Positions 59,163-64,000 of a stretch of DNA of 64,000 nt are shown here, one piece after another. A program made the translations under genes and the position numbers. The stretch's first letter is position 1, and every line of letters begins with the position of its first letter. Under the pieces are notes generated by a model. That model was given only the letters and a program-made list of their open reading frames with translations, searched no databases and was not told where the DNA came from. Source of the stretch: Streptacidiphilus sp041262165 (lineage in GTDB: Bacteria > Actinomycetota > Actinomycetes > Streptomycetales > Streptomycetaceae); the NCBI RefSeq assembly GCF_041262165.1, contig NZ_JBGCBY010000013.1:169646-233645 (forward strand). The letters run 5' to 3'.

Positions 59163-59233
59163 GGTGTTCCCTTCGTCGGCGCCGGATCACGGCCGCGGCC
59201 CTGTGCCGCGGACCCGTCAGGCGCCGCCTACGT

Positions 59234-59254
59234 TATTTGTAACGACTCCAAATA
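59234..59254. promoter_or_regulatory. TetR-type operator in divergent promoter
   Basis: TATTTG-N9-CAAATA is a perfect 6+6 inverted repeat in a short AT-rich island between the monooxygenase (start 59162) and TetR (start 59300) genes. It is the likely binding site of the TetR protein. Confidence 0.6.
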
Positions 59255-59299
59255 TACAACCGTTTCAACTTTGCCACAATGTCGGGTAGGGTTGACGAC

Positions 59300-59953
59300 A
59301 TGGCAGAGACGATCGACCGCGACGGAACGGGCGGGCGGCGCGAACGCAAGAAGGCCGCCACCCGCCAGGCGCTCGCCGACACGGCGCTGCGGCTGTTCCT
59401 GGAACGCGGCTACGAGCAGGTGGGCGTCCGCGAGATTGCCGAGGGCGCCGACGTGTCGGTGTCGACCCTGTTCAACTACTTCCCCCAAGGCAAAGAGGCC
59501 CTGGTCTTCGACGAGGACGCCCGCAACGAGGCCGCCCTGATCCGCGCGGTCACCGACCGGCCACCTGGCCAGACCATCCCCCACGCTCTGCGCGCCCACC
59601 TCACCGGCTTCGTCGACTCGGCCCACACCCGAGACCCCCGCTTCGCCGACTTCCAGCGGCTGGTCAAGGAGACCCCGGCCCTGCGCGAGTACTCCCGCAC
59701 GATGTGGCTGCGCCACGAACACGCCCTGGCGCGCGCTCTCGCCGACCAGACCGGCCGGCCGCACGGCGACCTCATCTGCGCCGCCTACGCCCGGTTCACC
59801 CTCGAAACCCTCGCGTTCGCCGGCTCCCGCCCCGACCCCGCCGCCGCCATCGACCAGGCCTGCCTCCTGCTCGACCAGGGTTGGACGACCACCGTCGCCC
59901 ACCATGACCCCGAACCCGGCCGACCCGCCCCTGCCCCCTCCCCAACCGGATAG
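59300..59953 (+). CDS. TetR-family transcriptional regulator
   Basis: The 217-aa protein starts at ATG 59300 (MAETIDRDGTGG), which has TAGGG upstream; ATG 59279 lacks a ribosome-binding site. The DNA-binding domain is RRERKKAATRQALADTALRLF...VREIAEGADVSVSTLFNYFPQGKEAL at about residues 13-63. The C-terminal effector domain (DFQRLVKETPALREYSRTMWLRHEHALARAL) is of the mycofactocin/AcrR-like type. It probably represses the divergent monooxygenase gene and itself. Confidence 0.93.
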   Translation: MAETIDRDGTGGRRERKKAATRQALADTALRLFLERGYEQVGVREIAEGADVSVSTLFNYFPQGKEALVFDEDARNEAALIRAVTDRPPGQTIPHALRAHLTGFVDSAHTRDPRFADFQRLVKETPALREYSRTMWLRHEHALARALADQTGRPHGDLICAAYARFTLETLAFAGSRPDPAAAIDQACLLLDQGWTTTVAHHDPEPGRPAPAPSPTG

Positions 59954-60014
59954 GGCGCGCTGTTGTTGGGCGCGGGCGGAGGTCGCCTTCTCCCAGCTGC
60001 GACTCCATCGGGTT

Positions 60015-60038
60015 GTGGCGCTGATTTTTCAGCGCCAC
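60015..60038. terminator. Bidirectional hairpin between convergent regulator genes
   Basis: GTGGCGCTGA (60015-60024), loop TTTT, TCAGCGCCAC (60029-60038). A perfect 10-bp stem between the TetR stop (59953) and the end of the LuxR-type gene (60105). Confidence 0.75.
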
Positions 60039-60104
60039 GTGGCGTTCGTGGTTCGAGGGCGTGATGACGCTGCCGTCCTGTTGGGAGCTGGCAGGACGGC
60101 GGGT

Positions 60105-61079
60105 TCAGAGCCAGCCGTTATGGGCGGCTTTGATGCCGGCTTCGAAGCGGCTGGTGGCGCTGAGGCGTTCCATGATGGAGGCCATGTGGCGCTTGACGGT
60201 GCGGGAGGAGATGCCCAGGCGCTGGCTGGCCGTGTCGTCGGTGAGGCCGGTGCCGAGCAGGCGCAACAGTTCGCGTTCGGTGTCGGTCAGGCCGGTTTCG
60301 GGGTCGTCGGTGCGGGTGGCGCCGAGGGGGACGGCGGTGGCCCATGCCTGATCGAATAGTTCACCGAGAGCGCGGACCAAGCCGGGTTCGGTGACGTGGA
60401 GGGCGCCCTTGCGGGTGTCGGCGGGGTCGATGGGGACCAGGGCCTGACTGCGGTCGATGATGACCAGGCGCTGGGGTATGACGGGTGCGGTGCGGACCTC
60501 GCTGCCCAGGCTGAGGAGCCACTGCGCGTAGGCGGTGGCGTGTGGGTCGTTGCGGGTGGCGTCCTGGTAGAGGGACTTGATGGTGACGCCTCGGGCGATG
60601 GTGGTGGCGTTTCCTTCGCGGCCTGCGGCGAGGTCCTCGGGGCGCTGGCTGGCGCCGGGGTGGACGCCGAGAACCTCGGTGGTGGCGCTGCGGCCGAGGA
60701 GGTCAAGGCGGGTCTGGATGGCGTCCATGCCGAGGAGGCGTTCGCCGTGGGTGGCGCGGGTGTCGGCGCGGTCGGCCACGAGGCGGGTGACTGCGGCACG
60801 GGAGGCTGCGAGCTGGGCCTGGCGGGCCGCCAGGTCGGCTTCCTGGCGAGCCAGCATGTCCGCCAGGCCGATCTCGGGGGTGACCGCGCGCATCTGCCCG
60901 GGGTGTTCGCTGGAGGCGCGCACCAGCATCAACTGGGCGAGTTCGTCCAGGCAGTCGTGGACCTGGCCGGGCGTCAGGCCGCAGCTAGGTGCGAGCTCGT
61001 CGACGCCGTGGCCGGGGTGGTCGAGCAGGGCCTGATAGACCGCCCCGGCCGCTGCGGTCAGCCCCAGTGTTTCCAGCAT
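60105..61079 (-). CDS. TrmB/LuxR hybrid transcriptional regulator
   Basis: The 324-aa protein starts at ATG 61079 (MLETLGLTAAAGAVYQALLDHPG); further upstream frame is not protein-like. The N-terminal 80 residues form a TrmB-like winged helix (AAGAVYQALL, CGLTPGQVHDCLDELAQLML). A helical linker (ARQEADLAARQAQLAASRAA) and a ligand-like domain follow (ATTIARGVTIKSLYQDATRN). The LuxR helix-turn-helix is at the C-terminus, TERELLRLLGTGLTDDTASQRLGISSRTVKRHMASIMERL. This architecture is frequent in streptomycetes near small-peptide or antibiotic genes. It is divergent from a mini-peptide gene 405 bp away, a possible target. Confidence 0.9.
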   Translation of the reverse strand: MLETLGLTAAAGAVYQALLDHPGHGVDELAPSCGLTPGQVHDCLDELAQLMLVRASSEHPGQMRAVTPEIGLADMLARQEADLAARQAQLAASRAAVTRLVADRADTRATHGERLLGMDAIQTRLDLLGRSATTEVLGVHPGASQRPEDLAAGREGNATTIARGVTIKSLYQDATRNDPHATAYAQWLLSLGSEVRTAPVIPQRLVIIDRSQALVPIDPADTRKGALHVTEPGLVRALGELFDQAWATAVPLGATRTDDPETGLTDTERELLRLLGTGLTDDTASQRLGISSRTVKRHMASIMERLSATSRFEAGIKAAHNGWL

Positions 61080-61484
61080 CGCGGCGCATCCTCCGATTGT
61101 GGCACCGCCCCCGAGCGGCACCGGCGGGCTCATGATCGCAGCCGCACCGGCCCACTTCAAGATCGGTTCTGTGGGGCTTCGCTGCAGGTCAGGGCATATG
61201 AGCGGGGATTCCGCTTGGCGGCTACTGGGGCGATTGCGCTGATGTGTTCCGCCACTGAAACGGACTTTCGATCACCTAGCAGACATGGCAGGGGCATGAC
61301 ATTATGTCCTGATCGTGACTGGCCCTTTGGAGACACCGGGAAGCCCTTCCGGGGGCGTTGATCTGCGACGAAGCTATTCATTGCCAGCAGGGAACAGCCC
61401 GAACGGCAGCCGGACGAAGCGTCACCGCGGGACGCGAGATCCGGAGATGGACACCCGTCTCTTCTCCAGCAAAGGACCACTGCC
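61080..61484. other. Divergent 405-bp region with a small palindrome
   Basis: The spacer between the LuxR-type regulator and the mini-peptide gene. GACATTATGTC (61298-61308) is a perfect 5+5 dyad in an AT-richer patch and could be a regulator site. AAAGGA lies upstream of the peptide ATG. No other gene is evident. Confidence 0.5.
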
Positions 61485-61658
61485 ATGATCCGCACCCGTC
61501 TCGCCCAGGCCGCCGCGGTCGCCACCCTCGCCGTCGGCACCGTCATCCTGCTGCCCGTCACCGCCGTCGCCGCCCCCGCCACCCAGGCCGCCGCCGCCTC
61601 TGCCCCCGCCCCCGTCGCCGGTGCCACGGTCACCCCGGACAACCTCACCTGGGGCTGA
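61485..61658 (+). CDS. 57-aa exported mini-peptide ending TPDNLTWG
   Basis: ATG 61485, behind AAAGGA, encodes a classical signal peptide (MIRTRLAQAAAVATLAVGTV...TAVAA). Cleavage is expected near residue 30, leaving about 27 residues: an Ala/Pro-rich segment and the distinctive C-terminus TPDNLTWG. Third codon positions are almost all G or C. It is followed after five bases by a second small gene, and the LuxR/TrmB-type regulator is divergent. It could be a secreted signal, a precursor of a short C-terminal peptide or a cell-wall component. No family recognised. Confidence 0.72.
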   Translation: MIRTRLAQAAAVATLAVGTVILLPVTAVAAPATQAAAASAPAPVAGATVTPDNLTWG

Positions 61659-61663
61659 GCGCC

Positions 61664-61993
61664 TTGGACATCGTCTACACCAGCCTGGACCGCCGCCCCG
61701 CAGTGGATCAGGCCCCCGTGGGCGAGGTCGCCGAGGTCATCGACGCCCTATGGGCACACGCCACGCCCGACGACCGCCTCGAACACGCCAGCGGCCGCCC
61801 TGAACCGGACCGGATCGACCTGCTCCTGTTCCTGCGGACCCCCGACGACCCCGACCCCGACGGCGCACAGCGGCGAGCCGCCGCACTCGTCTACCGCAGT
61901 CATCTCGCCTCACCCCTCCTGCAGCGCCGCTACCTTCCCCCACCCCCGGCGCCCGCGTCCTCCCAGGCGCACGGCACCCGACGCGCCACCTGA
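61664..61993 (+). CDS. 109-aa protein of unknown function, coupled to mini-peptide gene
   Basis: The frame is open from upstream, but its codons before 61655 are antisense-like to the peptide gene, so the real start is probably TTG 61664, five bases after the peptide stop. The product reads DIVYTSLDRRPAVDQAPVGEVAEVIDALW, then RPEPDRIDLLLFLRTPDDPD and a Pro-rich C-terminal tail. It is cytoplasmic, acidic, with alternating helix and strand prediction by eye. No family recognised. Tight coupling suggests a role in maturation, immunity or sensing for the mini-peptide. Start codon is uncertain. Confidence 0.6.
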   Translation: MDIVYTSLDRRPAVDQAPVGEVAEVIDALWAHATPDDRLEHASGRPEPDRIDLLLFLRTPDDPDPDGAQRRAAALVYRSHLASPLLQRRYLPPPPAPASSQAHGTRRAT

Positions 61994-62018
61994 CCCAGCG
62001 CTGCGTAGTTTGACGACC

Positions 62019-62041
62019 GCTGTTCCTGCAGGACAGCCGTC
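62019..62041. repeat. Palindromic element, copy 1
   Basis: A 23-bp sequence identical to that at 62165-62187. Its core CTGTTCCTGCAGGACAG is an inverted repeat around TCCTGCAGGA with a single unpaired base. It starts 26 bp after the 109-aa gene. Confidence 0.85.
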
Positions 62042-62164
62042 CAATCGAGCCCACTGCCCCCGAATGCGGGGACTGTGACGGGTTCTCATCCACAGCCCGG
62101 CTGCCTGGCGCCGACACGGCGCACCCCCTGCACCGCCCGCACATCCCAGGCCGCTCCACGGTCG

Positions 62165-62187
62165 GCTGTTCCTGCAGGACAGCCGTC
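62165..62187. repeat. Palindromic element, copy 2, upstream of NlpC-lectin gene
   Basis: An exact copy of the 23-bp element at 62019-62041, 146 bp further on and 63 bp before ATG 62250. It is a plausible operator for the NlpC-lectin gene, perhaps for the TrmB/LuxR regulator. This is inference. Confidence 0.85.
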
Positions 62188-62249
62188 ACCAGCGACGGCC
62201 ACGGCCGTGAAACACCCACATTCCGCAGACTTGCACAGGAGAAACTGTC

Positions 62250-63860
62250 ATGACCACGTCCAAGCGCGCCCGTTCCTTCGTCGCAGTCGCAGTCGCCGTC
62301 GCCGCCGCCGCCGGACTCGGCCTGAACGCCGCCACCAACTCCTTCGCCGCCGACCAGGCCGGAACGAACACCGACACCCCGGTCTACGCCACCACCGGCA
62401 CCCCGCTGGTCGGCACCGACGGGACTTTCACCACCGACATCAGCAACCCGGAGACAGCCACCGCCACCCAGGTCGCCACCGACACCAGCTCCTCGGTCAC
62501 CAACAACACAAGCCTGTCCAGCAACAGCATGACCCCCAACTTCGTCAGCAACACCAAGGGCGGCGGCATCACCGTCAACCAGATCATGGCCCGCGCCCAG
62601 TCCTGGGTGAACGAGGGCGTCCCGTACAACCAGGGTGCCTCCCACAGCGACGCCAACGGCACCTACCGCGAGGACTGCTCCGGCTTCGTGTCCATGGCCT
62701 GGAACCTCCCCTACAGCCGCACCACCTGGACCCTCGACGACTCCGCGATCACCACGCACATCACCCAGTCCCAGCTCCAGCCCGGCGACGCCCTCGACTA
62801 CGACACCGAACACGTCATCCTCTTCGCGGGCTGGAAGGACAAGTCGGCCGGCAGCTTCTACTACTACGCCGAGTCCAACCCGAGCGTCCTGACCAACGAG
62901 TACGTCGGCAACTTCAACAACGCCACCATCGCCGGATGGCCGGTCGGCGCCTACAACTTCCTGCACTACAAGCAGGTCAGTGCGACCGTCACAAGCCAGA
63001 ACACCGCCCACCTGTTCGGCGTCACCTCCAGCGGCACCATCACCAACGCCGACGCCGACTACAGCGCCGGCACCTGGTCCAGCTGGAAGACCGTCACCGG
63101 CGCGTCCGGCATCTCGATGATCACAACCGCCTCCACCGGCGACATGACCCGCCTCTTCGCGATCGGCTCAGGCGGCACCATCGTCAACGCGGACGCCAAC
63201 TACAGTGCCGGCACCTGGTCCAGCTGGCACACCGTCCCGGGCAGCCCCAGCGGCATGACCAGCCTGACCGCCGCCGCCACCGGCAACACCGTCCGCCTCT
63301 TCGCCGTCGGCTCCAACGGCTACGTCTACAACGCGGACGCAAACTACACCGCCGGAACCTGGTCGGCCTGGAAGCAGATCCCCGGCGGCGCCGCCGGCAT
63401 CAAGGGCCTGGCCGCCGCCGCGACCGGCAACACCGTCCGCCTGTTCATGATCGGCTCCGACACCAAGCTCTACAACCAGGACGTCGACTACAACGCCAGC
63501 ACCTGGACCGGCGTGATGACCGTCCCCGGAGGCGCCACCGGCGCCCAGTCCATCACCGCCTCCACCGTCGGCAACACCGTCCACCTCTTCTACGTCGGCT
63601 CCAACAGCTACGCCTACAACCTCGACGCCGACTACAGCGCCAGCACCTGGACCGCCATCGTCGGCGTCCCCGGCAACGCCTCCGGCCTGAAGGACATCAC
63701 CTCCACCGTCACCGGCAGCGTCCTGCACCTGTTCATGATCGGCTCCGACAACACCGCCTACAACGTGGACGCCGACTACGGCAAGGGCACCTGGTCCAGC
63801 GTCTTCCACGTCGCCGGCGGCGACAGCGGGCTCGTCAACATCACCGCCTCCAACAGCTGA
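62250..63860 (+). CDS. Secreted NlpC/P60-like peptidase fused to lectin-like beta-propeller repeats
   Basis: The 536-aa protein has a Sec signal peptide (MTTSKRARSFVAVAVAVAAAAG, cleavage near NSFAAD). A Thr/Ser/Asn-rich linker follows, then a catalytic domain at about residues 105-245 with Cys143 in YREDCSGFVSMAWNLP and His188 in YDTEHVILFAGW, the NlpC/P60-like cysteine-protease pattern. From about 250 to the end there are six repeats of about 47 residues, with RLFAIGSGGTIVNADANYSAGTWSSW as the unit pattern. These resemble PLL/fucose-lectin beta-propeller blades. It would bind glycans on a surface and cut cell-wall peptides. A terminator follows. Confidence 0.87.
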   Translation: MTTSKRARSFVAVAVAVAAAAGLGLNAATNSFAADQAGTNTDTPVYATTGTPLVGTDGTFTTDISNPETATATQVATDTSSSVTNNTSLSSNSMTPNFVSNTKGGGITVNQIMARAQSWVNEGVPYNQGASHSDANGTYREDCSGFVSMAWNLPYSRTTWTLDDSAITTHITQSQLQPGDALDYDTEHVILFAGWKDKSAGSFYYYAESNPSVLTNEYVGNFNNATIAGWPVGAYNFLHYKQVSATVTSQNTAHLFGVTSSGTITNADADYSAGTWSSWKTVTGASGISMITTASTGDMTRLFAIGSGGTIVNADANYSAGTWSSWHTVPGSPSGMTSLTAAATGNTVRLFAVGSNGYVYNADANYTAGTWSAWKQIPGGAAGIKGLAAAATGNTVRLFMIGSDTKLYNQDVDYNASTWTGVMTVPGGATGAQSITASTVGNTVHLFYVGSNSYAYNLDADYSASTWTAIVGVPGNASGLKDITSTVTGSVLHLFMIGSDNTAYNVDADYGKGTWSSVFHVAGGDSGLVNITASNS

Positions 63861-63882
63861 CAACCCACCACCAGCAACACAG

Positions 63883-63925
63883 CGCCCGGCCTCCCCACGA
63901 GGTCGGGCGGGTCTGTCTTTTTCTT
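63883..63925 (+). terminator. Rho-independent terminator
   Basis: CGCCCGGCCT (63883-63892) pairs with AGGTCGGGCG (63900-63909) with one G-U pair and a 7-nt loop. It is followed by GGTCTGTCTTTTTCTTTG, a good U-tract, 22 bp after the NlpC-lectin stop. Confidence 0.88.
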
Positions 63926-64000
63926 TGTGTATGGCTGGTGCGGTGGTTGCTGTCGTGCTGTTTGGTGGCTCTTACTGCTGGGTGACGCGATCGCCGTAGA

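Noticed and set aside
61358..61660. N-terminal extension of the 109-aa protein to 61358
   Set aside because: The extension overlaps the mini-peptide gene in another frame and is an Arg/His/Pro-rich shadow.

Overview
The window is high-GC actinobacterial DNA, most likely from a Streptomyces/Kitasatospora/Streptacidiphilus-type organism. The evidence is near-exclusive G/C at third codon positions, frequent GTG/TTG starts, a SARP/AfsR-type regulator, a DUF664/DinB-family protein of the kind seen in mycothiol producers, twin-arginine and lipobox exports with Ala-rich leaders, and many GTGA/ATGA translational overlaps. No transposase, integrase, CRISPR array or rRNA operon was found. One tRNA (Lys, anticodon CTT) is present.

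Layout. 1-7.4 kb: cell-surface/glycan genes (a circularly permuted ATP-grasp protein cut by the window edge, a flippase-like membrane protein, a GT4-type glycosyltransferase, a DPM1-like GT2 and a YfhO-like membrane protein). 7.7-19.9 kb: a SARP-NB-ARC-TPR regulator, a lipoprotein, an ECF sigma factor with a membrane partner, and then a peptide-export operon. That operon holds a 73-aa precursor with a double-glycine leader, an HlyD-like adaptor, a C39-peptidase ABC transporter with all catalytic residues, and a second NHLP-type ABC transporter. No peptide-modifying enzyme is visible. 19.9-23.3 kb: a polytopic membrane protein, a Ser/Thr/Ala-rich membrane-anchored protein and a frameshifted small gene. 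23.5-34.5 kb: mixed genes (MarR/SDR pair, DinB protein, small membrane proteins with a TetR regulator, a PI-PLC-like protein, a Mut7-C RNase, a secreted beta-helix protein, and a GAF regulator with acetaldehyde dehydrogenase and DUF779).

34.6-49.5 kb is a coherent sugar-utilisation locus: GH95 alpha-fucosidase, GH3 beta-glucosidase, an LplABC-type ABC importer without its own ATPase, a LacI regulator, a GH31 alpha-xylosidase-like enzyme and a GH42 beta-galactosidase. Two LacI-type palindromes sit in the divergent promoter region, and a third similar site lies upstream of the secreted beta-helix gene at 30.5 kb. Together the four exo-enzyme types match the linkages of fucosylated xyloglucan oligosaccharides (Fuc, Gal, Xyl, Glc). 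This is inference.

49.6-60 kb: F420-type LLM oxidoreductase, double GNAT, OsmC, PAS-GGDEF-EAL protein, tRNA-Lys, chorismate mutase, Sfp-type phosphopantetheinyl transferase, SnoaL-like protein, an orphan zinc-type substrate-binding lipoprotein behind two Zur-like boxes, and a TetX-like monooxygenase divergent from a TetR regulator. 60.1-64 kb: a TrmB/LuxR hybrid regulator divergent from a tiny exported peptide (ending TPDNLTWG) and a 109-aa protein, followed by two copies of a palindromic element and a secreted NlpC/P60-like enzyme fused to six lectin-like beta-propeller repeats.

The strongest candidates for an undescribed system are the unmodified, acidic, cysteine-free double-glycine peptide with two dedicated ABC exporters (13.4-19.9 kb), and the regulator/mini-peptide/NlpC-lectin micro-locus at the right end.
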